Shown: in pieces, positions 50,694-60,184 of the stretch
How positions within the stretch are numbered: the stretch's first letter is position 1
How the letters are laid out: every line of letters begins with the position of its first letter
Assembly (NCBI RefSeq): GCF_002088975.1
Contig: NZ_NCST01000132.1
Span: 62,001-126,000, forward strand
Direction of reading: 5' to 3'
Origin: Henriciella aquimarina
Lineage (GTDB): Bacteria > Pseudomonadota > Alphaproteobacteria > Caulobacterales > Hyphomonadaceae
Length of the DNA stretch: 64,000 nucleotides
Position numbers and translations under genes: made by a program
The notes under the pieces: generated by a model
Seen by the model: only the letters and a program-made list of their open reading frames with translations
Databases searched by the model: none
What the model was told of the DNA's origin: nothing

Positions 50694-51896
50694 TCAGCCC
50701 TGTTTCAGGGTCTCGAACGGCACGTCCTTGTCGACACGCACATCCTGGGGCAGCCCCAGCACGCGCTCGGCAATGATGTTCTTCAGGATTTCGTCGGTCC
50801 CGCCGGCAATCCGCAGGCCGGGCGCCCACATGAAGCTCTGCTGGAACAGGCCGTTGGCCGGCATCGTGTCGGTATCGTTCATAATGCCGTAATGGTCCTG
50901 CATCTCGATGGCCGAGTTGCAGATGTCCTGAAGCTGGTTGGCGGTGATGATCTTGCCGATGGAGTTTTCCGGCCCGGGCGTCTCGCCGCGCGAAAGCGCC
51001 GTCTGGGTGCGGAACTTGGTCAGGCTGTAGCCCTGGGCGGCGACATACCAGTCAGCGAGTTTCTCGCGGAAGGCCTGGTCGGTGAGCGAGCCCGTGCCGC
51101 GGGCATACTCCATGATTTCCTTCCAGTCCGGCCCCGGCGAGCCGCCGACCGCAAGGCGTTCGTTCATCAGCGTCACCAAGGCAACCTTCCAGCCGGCACC
51201 GACATCGCCAAGGCGGTCGGAGTCCGGAATGCGGACATCGGTGAAATAGACCTCGTTGAACTCGCGCCCGCCGGACGCCTGGTGGATCGGCTTGGCTTCG
51301 ACGCCCTTCTGCTTCATGTCCACGATGAACATGGTCAGGCCCTTATGCTTCGGGGCCTTCGGATCGGTCCGCGTCAGCAGGATGCCATAGTCGGAATAGT
51401 GCGCGCCGGTGGTCCAGACTTTCTGGCCATTGATGACCCACTCGTCGCCATCCTTGACCGCGCGGGTCTTCACGCCCGCCACGTCAGAGCCAGCAGCCGG
51501 TTCGGAGAAGAGCTGGCACCAGATCTCCTCGCCCATCAGAGCTGGCTTCACATAGCGCTTCTTGTGCTCGTCCGAGCCAAAGGCGATGACTGTCGGGACG
51601 CACATGCCGAGCCCGATCGCGAACGGGCCGACCGGCGCGTCGAACTTGCCCTCTTCCTGGTTCCAGACGACCTGTTGCATGGACGTGCCGCCACGCCCAC
51701 CCCACTCCTTGGGCCAGGTGATCTGGGCAAAGCCGCCCTCGGCCTTCGTCTTCTGCCAGGCCTTGGCGCGCTTCAGGAATTCCTCGCCAGACCCACGCCG
51801 AGGGGCGTTGGTGTCTTTCGGCTTGAGGTGCTTTTCGAGAAAAGCGCGGGCTTCCTTGCGGAACTCTGCTTCTTCAGGGGTATCGTTGAAGTCCAT
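50694..51896 (-). CDS. Acyl-CoA dehydrogenase, large-type subunit
   Basis: 400 residues from the ATG at 51896 (AGGAGG six bases upstream). FAD and substrate motifs are present: QLFSEPAAGSDVAGVKTRA, WTTGAHYSDYGILLTRTD, and the C-terminal GGTDEILKNIIAERVLGL. The position where most family members carry the catalytic Glu (YEGT) reads AGGT, so the base lies elsewhere or is supplied by the partner. It is probably one half of a heteromeric dehydrogenase with the gene at 52515, as in the paired FadE enzymes of Mycobacterium. The true substrate is unknown. Confidence 0.9.
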   Translation of the reverse strand: MDFNDTPEEAEFRKEARAFLEKHLKPKDTNAPRRGSGEEFLKRAKAWQKTKAEGGFAQITWPKEWGGRGGTSMQQVVWNQEEGKFDAPVGPFAIGLGMCVPTVIAFGSDEHKKRYVKPALMGEEIWCQLFSEPAAGSDVAGVKTRAVKDGDEWVINGQKVWTTGAHYSDYGILLTRTDPKAPKHKGLTMFIVDMKQKGVEAKPIHQASGGREFNEVYFTDVRIPDSDRLGDVGAGWKVALVTLMNERLAVGGSPGPDWKEIMEYARGTGSLTDQAFREKLADWYVAAQGYSLTKFRTQTALSRGETPGPENSIGKIITANQLQDICNSAIEMQDHYGIMNDTDTMPANGLFQQSFMWAPGLRIAGGTDEILKNIIAERVLGLPQDVRVDKDVPFETLKQG

Positions 51897-51937
51897 GCGT
51901 ATCCTCCTGCGGCAAATGGCAATGCTCTTGTGAACAC

Positions 51938-51960
51938 AGTATAGGCCGACTGACCGGCCT
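51938..51960 (-). promoter_or_regulatory. Candidate promoter with overlapping inverted repeat
   Basis: On the minus strand TATACT (51943-51938) resembles a -10 box, and a perfect inverted repeat AGGCCG/CGGCCT with a 6-base loop (51943-51960) lies directly upstream of it, where a repressor could block polymerase. No good -35 box is seen. Confidence 0.35.
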
Positions 51961-52021
51961 GCCCAGCCGTAGCGTCGGGTCAAGACGCGAGAAAACCCCA
52001 GCGCGGAAGCCCCGTGAGCGC

Positions 52022-52402
52022 CTAGTAATCCAGGCTGAAGCCAGGGCAGTAAGGCTTGAGCGTTTCCCGATAAGCGCGGCTCGCCTTCTGGAACGTTCCC
52101 GTCGCCATGGGATGGCTCGGATCACCGGGCTCAATGCCCTCGGCAGAGCGGGAAACCGCCTTCAGCTCATCCACCTGCGCCGAAACGTCATCGGGCAGTC
52201 CAGGTTGAAGCGACTCCAGACCGGACCGGGCTTCAGCGCCGGTCATGCCGGCCTTGCCGACCATTGCAAGCTCGAGCTTCGACATGGCCACAATGAGGGT
52301 CATGCACTTGTCTTCGTTCATCCCATCCTGAGCGATGGCCGGGCTCGTCATGACCCCGAATGCACAAAATGCCGCGAAAGCCGTTCTCTTTACAGATGCC
52401 AT
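52022..52402 (-). CDS. Small exported protein of unknown function
   Basis: 126 residues from the ATG at 52402 (GAGGACC upstream) with a Sec signal (cleavage after AIA-QD). Two cysteines (DKCMTL and PYCPGF) could form a disulfide. No family is recognised. It lies between the two acyl-CoA dehydrogenase genes on the same strand. The insertion of a periplasmic protein gene between two cytoplasmic enzyme subunits is odd and might be a later arrival. Confidence 0.7.
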   Translation of the reverse strand: MASVKRTAFAAFCAFGVMTSPAIAQDGMNEDKCMTLIVAMSKLELAMVGKAGMTGAEARSGLESLQPGLPDDVSAQVDELKAVSRSAEGIEPGDPSHPMATGTFQKASRAYRETLKPYCPGFSLDY

Positions 52403-52514
52403 GGATCGGTCCTCGTTTACGCTAAGAAAGCGCAATCCGTACCATCCGGAGCGAGCGCTTCAAGCCCGCCATAGCAACAGTTTACACCCGGCCGGCCCAT
52501 GCGCTGGCCCGGGC

Positions 52515-53630
52515 TTAAGCAGCGTTCTTGCGCTCGAGGGCGGAAACGAGTTTTTCCTTCCAGACCTTCGGCGCGCCGGCCTGTACGGCCAGCAGTTTGG
52601 CGCGACGATAGAAGAGGTGGCAATCCACTTCCCAGGTAAAGCCCATGCCGCCATGCGTCTGGATGTTTTCCTTCGAGGCAAACCAGTAGGCATCGCTCGC
52701 AGCCAGCCGGGAGGAGGCTGCCGCTTCCGGCAGCTCCGAGGCGTCCGTCGAGAGCGCCCAGGCCCCGTAATAACAGTTCGAGCGGGCGACCTGATTCTTC
52801 ACATACATTTCGGCAAGCTTGTGCTTGATCGCCTGATTACCGCCGATCGGACGCCCGAACGCGTAGCGCTCCTTGGCGTATTCGGTGCCCATTTCGAGAC
52901 AACGGTCGGCCCCGCCAAGCTGCTCGAAAGCCAGCAGGACAGCGGCCCTGTCGAGCAGTGCCTCATTCAGCGATGCGCCTTCGCCGGCCTCACCGATACG
53001 CACACCCGGCGCGCCATCGAACTTGATCTCGGCATGGCTGCGCGTCGGCTCCAGCGTCTGGACCGGTGAGCGGCTAACGCCCTGGGCAGTCAGGTCGACC
53101 AGGACAAGGCTGGCGCCGCCGCCTTCCTTGGCGAGGACAATAGCGTGCGTAGCGACATCGCCATCGGTGACGGGGATTTTCGTACCGCTGACCTTCGAGC
53201 CATCGAACGTCGTCTTGAGCTTGTCGGCATCGACCGGGCCCGGCCCTTCGCTGGCGGCATGGCAACCGATGACCTCGCCGCTGGCGACCTTTGGCAGGAT
53301 GTCTTTCTTCTGGTCCTCGCTGGCGGCCAGCTTCAGCGCCTCGCTGAAGAAATAGACCGTGGAAGCGAATGGCACCGGCGCCAGCGCACGGCCCATTTCC
53401 TCGGCAATCACACAGAGTTCGAGCATGCCGAGGCCGAGCCCGCCATATTCTTCCGGGATCGCCGTGCCCAGCCAGCCCATCTCGACGACCTGCTTCCAGA
53501 CGCCTTCATGATGGCTCTTCTTGTCGTCATCCAGCACCTCGCGGACATGCGCTGTGGTGCATTGCGCACTGAGAAACTTCCGCGCTTCACTGGCGAGGAA
53601 TTTCTGGTCTTCTGAAAAGTCGAAATTCAT
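52515..53630 (-). CDS. Acyl-CoA dehydrogenase, small-type subunit
   Basis: 371 residues from the ATG at 53630 (GAGG upstream, family N-terminus NFDFSEDQKFL). The body keeps the dehydrogenase fold: PEEYGGLGLGMLELCVIAEEMGR, PFASTVYFFSEAL, RYAFGRPIGGNQAIKHKLAEM, and near the end IQTHGGMGFTWEVDCHLFYRRA. The FAD-binding WTTGA-type stretch is weak, as expected for the smaller partner of a heteromeric pair. It comes first in transcript order, followed by the small exported protein and the large subunit. Confidence 0.88.
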   Translation of the reverse strand: MNFDFSEDQKFLASEARKFLSAQCTTAHVREVLDDDKKSHHEGVWKQVVEMGWLGTAIPEEYGGLGLGMLELCVIAEEMGRALAPVPFASTVYFFSEALKLAASEDQKKDILPKVASGEVIGCHAASEGPGPVDADKLKTTFDGSKVSGTKIPVTDGDVATHAIVLAKEGGGASLVLVDLTAQGVSRSPVQTLEPTRSHAEIKFDGAPGVRIGEAGEGASLNEALLDRAAVLLAFEQLGGADRCLEMGTEYAKERYAFGRPIGGNQAIKHKLAEMYVKNQVARSNCYYGAWALSTDASELPEAAASSRLAASDAYWFASKENIQTHGGMGFTWEVDCHLFYRRAKLLAVQAGAPKVWKEKLVSALERKNAA

Positions 53631-53805
53631 ACGACCTCGTCTCCCTGTCTTATCTCTCTCTGCCCCCACAATAGCGCACTGCCACGGCGCGGAAAGCCGT
53701 CTCGCAGCGGAAGGCCGCAAGGGCAGCGGTAGATGAAATTTGTCAGACCAGTTTCACGCTGCTTCAAGCCCGCTGTGCAAGAAGGGCTCAGGAACGGAGA
53801 TCAGC

Positions 53806-54375
53806 ATGGCCAAAGCCCTCTTTCACAAATCCCAGCGCGTATTCGTGAAACCGGTTGGAACCTGGGCCCTTGTCGAGCGGGTCATTCCCCACTGGGTCAA
53901 GGATGTCGAGGAACCCCTGCGGGTGACATACGATGTCGGCCTTGGCCGTGACTTCACTGCCGGGGACCTTGTGTCCGAAGAGGCGATGCATGGGCGCGAC
54001 CGCATGCACTCCAACGACGATCTCGTCACCGAACACTGGCGCATCCAGCGGGCAAAGAACCGCTGGCAGGACGGTGACGAAACAGCCGGTCATCCTTTTC
54101 CGGGCACATTCCCTGTCGTGATGACAGACGAGAATAACTGGGGCGGCTGGCGCGTGCCCGGCTCTGAGTATGATCGCGACCCCGAAAAGATCGAATATCA
54201 GGCCCGCCTCATCGCGAATGCGCCGCGCATGCTGCGCTTCTGCCGACAGCTGGCGGAGCTCGCCGCACAGAGCCCGGAGAAATTCCCGGAGGAAATGAAG
54301 CCGGCGGCGAGAGAGTGCCAGCTTGTCCTGCGTCACGTCTATAATGTGACGGATGCGCCGAAACAGGCGGCCGAA
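53806..54375 (+). CDS. Conserved protein of unknown function
   Basis: About 190 residues from the ATG at 53806 (GGAG upstream). No signal peptide or membrane segment. It has Trp-rich patches (WALVERVIPHWVKD, ENNWGGWRVPG) and a Lys/Glu-rich helical C-terminal part. I recognise no domain. It is followed by a hairpin at 54396-54424 and then pepN, so it may be co-transcribed with pepN. Confidence 0.6.
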
Positions 54376-54395
54376 TAAACAGCTTCGCGTGAAAG

Positions 54396-54424
54396 AATCG
54401 CTGCGGACTGGCCCGCTCGCGATT
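54396..54424. other. Hairpin between the 53806 gene and pepN
   Basis: Arms AATCGC/GCGATT with an inner GCGG/CCGC stem, about ten pairs. No T-run follows, so it may be a processing or attenuation structure rather than a terminator. Confidence 0.4.
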
Positions 54425-54491
54425 GTGGCAGTGCAGGCAGCATCCTATCTCTTCTGGCAACACACCTTGCCACGAAGAAGGACAGAACACG

Positions 54492-57086
54492 ATGCGCACC
54501 GACACGCCGGTTTCCGTCAAGCTTGAGAACTACAGCCCCTACCCCTTCGAGATCGAGCACGTCTCGATGGACTTCTCTCTTGAGCCGGATGCGACCCGTG
54601 TGCGCACGAAGATGCAGGTCAAGCGCCTGAGGCCGGGCGCCTTCGTGCTGGATGGCGTCGGCCTGACGCTCAATTCCATCGCGCTCGACGGCACGACGCT
54701 CAGCGAGGCGGCCTATCAGAAAGATGAGGAAACCCTCACCATCGCCAGTGTGCCGGATGCCTTCACGCTCGAAACCGACGTGACGATCAATCCGTCGAAG
54801 AACACCGCGCTCTCCGGGCTTTACATGTCCGCCGGCCGCTTCTGTTCCCAGTGTGAGGCAACCGGCTTCCGCCGTATCACCTACTGGCCCGACCGGCCCG
54901 ACGTGATGAGCCGCTTCCATGTCCGCATCGACGCCGACAAGGCGAAATATCCCATCCTCCTCTCCAATGGCACACCCGGTGAGGCCGGCGCCCTTTCCGA
55001 TGGACGTCATTTTGCCGAATGGGACGACCCACACCCGAAACCCTCCTATCTCTTTGCGCTTTGTGCGGGCGACTATGATGTCTGGCGCGACACCTTCACC
55101 ACGATGAATGGCGACCATGTCGATCTCGGCGTCTATGTCGACAAGGGCCAGGCCGACCGCGCCGAATGGGCGATGGAGAGCCTGAAGGCCGCCATGGTCT
55201 GGGACGAAAAGCGGTTCGGGCGGGCCTATGATCTCGGTGTCTTCAACATCGTGGCCGTGCGCGACTTCAACTTCGGCGCCATGGAGAACAAGGGCCTCAA
55301 CATCTTCAACTCGGCCTATGTGCTCGCCCGGGAAGACAGCGCAACCGATGCCGACTTTGAAGCGATTGAGAGCATTGTCGGCCACGAATACTTCCACAAT
55401 TGGACCGGCAACCGGATCACCTGCCGCGACTGGTTCCAGCTCTGCCTGAAGGAAGGCCTGACGGTCTTCCGCGACCAGGAGTTTTCAGCAGACCTGCGGT
55501 CCCGCCCGGTGCAACGCATCAAGGATGTGATGCGTCTGCGTGCGCGCCAGTTCGCCGAGGATGCCGGGCCGCTCGCCCATCCGGTGCGCCCGCAAGCCTA
55601 TGGCTCGATCGACAATCTCTACACCGCCACCGTCTATGAAAAGGGCGCAGAGCTGATCCGCGCGCTCACCGTCTTCATCGGCGATGAGGCGTTCAATCGC
55701 GGCATGCAGATCTATTTCGACGAATATGACGGCACGGCCTCCACGATCGAGGACTTCTATGCCTGCTTCGAAAAGGCCTCGGGCCGGGACCTGTCGCAGT
55801 TCCGCCGCTGGTACGCCCAGGCCGGCACGCCGGAAGTCACCGTCAAGGAACGCTGGGATGGCGACAGCGCGACGCTGACCATCGATCTGGCACAGGAGAC
55901 CCCGGTAACGCCGAAACAGCCGACCAAGCAGCCCGTGCCGATTCCGCTTCGGGCCGCCCTGCTTGATGGCAAGGGCGCCCATGCCGAGGCCGAGGGCTGG
56001 GACAAGGGCGAAACGGTGATTCGCCTCGAGGATGACCGGCAGAGCGTGACGGTCCAGCTGCCGGCCGGCAGCAAACGCCCTCTCCTTTCTATCAATCGCC
56101 ACTTCAGCGCGCCTGTCCGTATCAAGCGCGCCCTCAGCAATACAGACCTGCTGGCGCTGGCGGCGGCGGAAACCGATGCCTTCAATACCTGGGACAATTT
56201 CCAGACGCTTGCGAAGACAGAGATCTTCCGCCTGCTGGATGAGCCGCAATCGCCGCCTGATGAAGCGCTTGTGGACGCGCTCGCTGAAGCGGTCCGTGCC
56301 AATAGCGACGATCCGGCCTTCGCCGCGCTGCTGACTGTCCTGCCTGACATCGGCGAACTCTTCCAGGAGCGCGAGCCGGTCGATCCGGCCGGCCTGAACG
56401 TCGCCCGTAAACGGTTGCGTCAGGCCCTGGCCGAGGCCCTGGCTGCGGATGCCGAGCGTCTTCTGGAGGCCCCCTCGCCTGCCCCCTTCAAGCCGAACGC
56501 GGAGCAAGCCGGCATCCGGGCGCAGAGAACCGCCATGATCGGCCTGACCGGCGCGCTGGACACAAGCGAGGCGGCAGACCGTCTGAAAGCGCTTTTCGAC
56601 AAGGCGCCGAACATGACCGAAAGCCTGGCCTGCCTGCGCGCCCTGGTCACGCTGCCCGGCAAGCCGCGCGACGAGGCCATCGAGACCTTCTACCAGCGCT
56701 GGAAGGACAATCCGCTGGTCATCGACAAATGGTTCGCCGTCCAGGCCGGACAGGGCACCGCCGAGGATGCCCGACGCCTGTCACAGCACCCGGATTACGA
56801 TCTCTCCAATCCGAACCGCGTGCGTTCGGTTGCCGCCGCCTTCTCCATGACCAACCTTGCGGGCTTCCATGCCCCCGATGGCGAAGGCCACAAGGTGATC
56901 GGCGACATCATCGCCCGGGTCGACCCGCTGAACCCGGCCCTGGCCGCGCGGCTGCTGACAAGCTTCGAACAGTGGAAGAAGCTGGAACCGGTCGCACAGG
57001 CAAGCGCGAAGCGTGTTCTGGAGGAATTGCGCGATCAGGGCCTGTCGAAGAACGCGATGGATATCGTCTCCCGGGCTTTGGATTAG
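54492..57086 (+). CDS. pepN: Aminopeptidase N (M1 family)
   Basis: 864 residues from the ATG at 54492 (AAGGACAG upstream). Cytoplasmic, no signal. The full GAMEN-KG motif and zinc site are there: His298-Glu299-x2-His302 and Glu321. It starts with the beta-saddle (VKLENYSPYPFEIEHVSMDF) and ends with the superhelical C-terminal domain of the Escherichia coli PepN type. It removes N-terminal amino acids from peptides in the last step of protein turnover. It is the second M1 enzyme of the window, unlike the 7040 lipoprotein. Confidence 0.94.
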   Translation: MRTDTPVSVKLENYSPYPFEIEHVSMDFSLEPDATRVRTKMQVKRLRPGAFVLDGVGLTLNSIALDGTTLSEAAYQKDEETLTIASVPDAFTLETDVTINPSKNTALSGLYMSAGRFCSQCEATGFRRITYWPDRPDVMSRFHVRIDADKAKYPILLSNGTPGEAGALSDGRHFAEWDDPHPKPSYLFALCAGDYDVWRDTFTTMNGDHVDLGVYVDKGQADRAEWAMESLKAAMVWDEKRFGRAYDLGVFNIVAVRDFNFGAMENKGLNIFNSAYVLAREDSATDADFEAIESIVGHEYFHNWTGNRITCRDWFQLCLKEGLTVFRDQEFSADLRSRPVQRIKDVMRLRARQFAEDAGPLAHPVRPQAYGSIDNLYTATVYEKGAELIRALTVFIGDEAFNRGMQIYFDEYDGTASTIEDFYACFEKASGRDLSQFRRWYAQAGTPEVTVKERWDGDSATLTIDLAQETPVTPKQPTKQPVPIPLRAALLDGKGAHAEAEGWDKGETVIRLEDDRQSVTVQLPAGSKRPLLSINRHFSAPVRIKRALSNTDLLALAAAETDAFNTWDNFQTLAKTEIFRLLDEPQSPPDEALVDALAEAVRANSDDPAFAALLTVLPDIGELFQEREPVDPAGLNVARKRLRQALAEALAADAERLLEAPSPAPFKPNAEQAGIRAQRTAMIGLTGALDTSEAADRLKALFDKAPNMTESLACLRALVTLPGKPRDEAIETFYQRWKDNPLVIDKWFAVQAGQGTAEDARRLSQHPDYDLSNPNRVRSVAAAFSMTNLAGFHAPDGEGHKVIGDIIARVDPLNPALAARLLTSFEQWKKLEPVAQASAKRVLEELRDQGLSKNAMDIVSRALD

Positions 57087-57173
57087 AGCCCGACTCACGC
57101 TCATTAACGTAAGCGCAAACATTTCGGCGGATTTTTACGCTTTGTTTGCAAATTGCGTCGGGGGCATGAGGCG

Positions 57174-59567
57174 GTGGCTCGATCTCGCCAGCGAGGATAC
57201 GGACGGAAGACCGAGACAGCGTCCGGCCAGCGATCGGCCGGCGCGCTGAAAACCGTTCTCGCGCTGACCCTTCTTGTCCTGACAGCGGCCCTCTCCCTGA
57301 TGGGCTGGAACGGCTATCAGCAAAGCAAGACCCAGGAGCTGCGCGTACTGCAGCGCGACGCACTTCTGGCCGGCGAACGTCTGAACCGCCGTGCTGACCA
57401 GGCCATCGAGCGCATGGAAAACGAGCTGCGCGCCGGCGCGCGAAGCAATGCCATTGATCCGGACTATGTCGGTGTGGACGCGATCTTCACGCTCGACAGC
57501 GCCCTGGCGTCGGACGATGCCGAGCGAGTGCGTACCGGCGAACGCGCGGCCGAAATGATCAATGCGAACCGCCGGCTCGAACTGCTCGATGATGGGCGTT
57601 TCCTGCTGGTCGATGTCCCTGCGGTGGGCAATCCCGTCATCGCCACCGTAGACGCCGGAAAATGGCTGACCGCCCCCAATGGCGGCGCGCGCCTTCTGCT
57701 CTATGGCGAGACCAGTATGTCGGTTGGCAACCGGTCGGTTGTGCCGCCGGACCGGCGCATTCTCGAACGTGGCAGCGGCTTTCGCACAAGGCAGCTGATC
57801 GACCGCTCAGCGACAGCGTGTGTCGACCTGTCGAAAGCCGGCTTTTCGCTCTGCCTGTCACGGCCAAGCCCTCTGCTGACCGTACAAAGCGGGCTCAATA
57901 TCCTGCTTGGCCTGCTCCTGCTGGCCGCCACGCTTCTGGCTTTTTCTGGCCTTTACAGTCAGGCCAGCCGGCTGCCGCGCCAGGGCGCAAGCCGCCAGCC
58001 CGCGCCAGAGCCGGTATCGGTGCCGGGCGGCAAGCTCGAGATTGCGGCGGCCAATGCCAGCATGGGATTCTGGAACGTGCGCACAGGCGACGGCAAGGCC
58101 TGGCTGAGCGACGAGGCGGCCCGGCTCCTCGGTGTGCCGAGCCATGGGGACATGCCCTTCGGCGCGCTCGTCAATGCCGTCTATAGCGGCCACCGCACAC
58201 TCCTGAACGATGCCATCGGCGAAGCCCGGCCCAGCCGGCCATTTTCCATTCACGTGGCTACGACCTCATCCGGCGGAGAGACCTGGCTCGAACTGCGCGG
58301 CGGCCAGGCTTATCGCGAGGGGGCCGGTTCGGCGATTATCAGCGGGGTCATGTTCGATGTCACCGAAACCGTGCGCTCGCGCGAGAAGCAGCGTAACGCC
58401 GAAGCCCGGCTGCGTAGCGCCATTGAAAGCTTCCCCTGCCCCTTCGCGCTCTGGGATTCCAACAAGCGGCTCTTCTTCTGGAACCGGACCTTCGAACGCA
58501 TCTTCGGCCTCGAAGAAGTCCTGCGCCCGGGCGTCAGCCAGGAAACGGTGCTGCTGGCACGCAGCGCCAATGTGGTGAGCGAAAAAACCGATCCGAACGA
58601 TGGCGGCGTCACCTTGCTCGGCCTGCGCAGCGGCGAATGGATCAAGCTGGTCGAGCGTGCGACGAGTGCCGGCACGATCATCAGCTTCGGTCTCGATATG
58701 ACGAGCGATGTCCGCAACGAGGAGCAGCTGACCCGGCAGAAGAAACAGCTGAAGAACCTCGTCCAGGAGCTTGAACGCTCCGAGGGGCATAATGCCGAAC
58801 TCGCACGCAAATATAATGAAGAGAAGGCGAAAGCCGAACGCTCGGCCGATTCCAAGAGCGCCTTCCTCGCCAGCATGAGCCATGAGCTGCGCACCCCGCT
58901 CAATGCCATCAACGGCTTTTCGGAAATCCTGGCCAACGAGATGTATGGGCCCCTCGGCGACAAGCGCTACAGCGAGTACGCCATGGACATACTCAACTCC
59001 GGCCAGCACCTGCTCGACATGATCAATGACATCCTCGACATCGCGAAGATCGAGGCCGGCAAGATGACCATCGATCCCAAACCGATCGATCTCGTCGATC
59101 CTGTCGATGCGGCGGTGCGCATGATCCGCCGCAAGGCCGAGGACAAGGGCATCCGCATCGCCCTGCAAGCGGAAGAAAACCTGCCCGAAGTCGATGCCGA
59201 CCACCGCGCCGTGCGCCAGATGGTGCTCAACCTGATTTCCAATGCGATCAAGTTCACCGATGCCGGCGGACGCATCATCGTCGCCGTCCAGCGCCGCGGC
59301 GATCAGATCCGCGTGGCGGTGCGCGATACCGGTGTGGGCATTCCCAAGGAACACCTGCCCCGGCTCGCCAAACCATTCGAGCAGGTCAACGAGACGCGCG
59401 AGCGCAATTCCGAAGGCACCGGCCTCGGCCTGGCGCTGACCAAGTCATTCGCTGAAATGCATGGCGGCTCGCTGACCATTGCCAGCGAACCCGGCCGCGG
59501 CACCATGGTGAGCTTCTACCTGCCGGTCAGCACCGAAACGCAGACGTCAGACCGGAACGTGGCCTAG
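57174..59567 (+). CDS. PleC/DivJ-type (PdhS family) sensor histidine kinase
   Basis: 797 residues from a GTG at 57174 (GGGGG nine bases upstream); an in-frame TTG at 57153 has no binding site. Two membrane helices (about 26-45 and 235-262) enclose a periplasmic domain; then two PAS domains (about 285-400 and 415-520), a coiled coil, the dimerisation helix with SHELRTPLNAINGF and phosphorylatable His570, and the ATP-binding domain with NLISNAIKFTD, DTGVGIP and GTGLGLAL. The text GPLGDKRYSEYAMDILNSGQH-like after the H-box is typical of PdhS kinases (PleC, DivJ) that act on DivK in cell-cycle and polarity control. The stop overlaps the next gene by 4 bases. Confidence 0.88.
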   Translation: MARSRQRGYGRKTETASGQRSAGALKTVLALTLLVLTAALSLMGWNGYQQSKTQELRVLQRDALLAGERLNRRADQAIERMENELRAGARSNAIDPDYVGVDAIFTLDSALASDDAERVRTGERAAEMINANRRLELLDDGRFLLVDVPAVGNPVIATVDAGKWLTAPNGGARLLLYGETSMSVGNRSVVPPDRRILERGSGFRTRQLIDRSATACVDLSKAGFSLCLSRPSPLLTVQSGLNILLGLLLLAATLLAFSGLYSQASRLPRQGASRQPAPEPVSVPGGKLEIAAANASMGFWNVRTGDGKAWLSDEAARLLGVPSHGDMPFGALVNAVYSGHRTLLNDAIGEARPSRPFSIHVATTSSGGETWLELRGGQAYREGAGSAIISGVMFDVTETVRSREKQRNAEARLRSAIESFPCPFALWDSNKRLFFWNRTFERIFGLEEVLRPGVSQETVLLARSANVVSEKTDPNDGGVTLLGLRSGEWIKLVERATSAGTIISFGLDMTSDVRNEEQLTRQKKQLKNLVQELERSEGHNAELARKYNEEKAKAERSADSKSAFLASMSHELRTPLNAINGFSEILANEMYGPLGDKRYSEYAMDILNSGQHLLDMINDILDIAKIEAGKMTIDPKPIDLVDPVDAAVRMIRRKAEDKGIRIALQAEENLPEVDADHRAVRQMVLNLISNAIKFTDAGGRIIVAVQRRGDQIRVAVRDTGVGIPKEHLPRLAKPFEQVNETRERNSEGTGLGLALTKSFAEMHGGSLTIASEPGRGTMVSFYLPVSTETQTSDRNVA

Positions 59568-60184
59568 CCCTCAAGCTCGGCATCGTCCTTGTCCGGGCGC
59601 GCCACGGCATGGTCGGCGACAAAGTCCGCTCCCTTGGCGACGCAGTCCCGCCCGGCCGCCGCTAGCGCCTTGGCCCGGGCCACCGGCTGGTTGCCCGATC
59701 CGCTGACCCTCGCCGAGACTGTGCCTTTCTCGACCGGTTCCCGGCTGCGCCCGTCCATCAGGGTCAGCTGGGCTTCGCAATAGCCATCATTGCCCTTCAG
59801 GCTGAAATCGGTGACCCGCCAGTAAAGCTCATAATGCCCACTGACCCCGGTCGCGTCATCGACGGCCAGGCCATCGCCATCGGCGGAGAAGCTGTCGACC
59901 ATGGTGACCTGCAGCATGCGGGTTGCCCGGTCGGCCCAGGCAATGCCCGGCACGATGCGCAGCCCGCCATCGCCGCCTTCCGCGGCAATGGCACGGCTTG
60001 CAAAGAGACGCGGCGCATCCGGCTCGCGGACGACGACGGTCGCATTCAGCGATCGCTGGCTTTGTGGCACGCCGATCTGGAAGACGGCTTCCGGGCGCGG
60101 CTGTTCGGGCAGGACCGAAACACAGCCGGAGAGGCTCAGTCCCGACAGGGACAGGACGATTGCAGACAGGGTGGGCCGGATCAC
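59564..60184 (-). CDS. ABC transport auxiliary lipoprotein (PqiC-like)
   Basis: 206 residues. Lipobox LSGC; the mature part fits the PqiC/DUF330 type that accompanies MCE transporters: RPEAVFQIGVPQ, ATRMLQVTMVDSF, GHYELYWRVTDFSLKG and a C-terminal helix. It is anchored in the outer membrane in the homologous Pqi system. It overlaps the MCE-protein gene by 4 bases and closes the lipid-transport operon. Confidence 0.85.
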   Translation of the reverse strand: MIRPTLSAIVLSLSGLSLSGCVSVLPEQPRPEAVFQIGVPQSQRSLNATVVVREPDAPRLFASRAIAAEGGDGGLRIVPGIAWADRATRMLQVTMVDSFSADGDGLAVDDATGVSGHYELYWRVTDFSLKGNDGYCEAQLTLMDGRSREPVEKGTVSARVSGSGNQPVARAKALAAAGRDCVAKGADFVADHAVARPDKDDAELEG

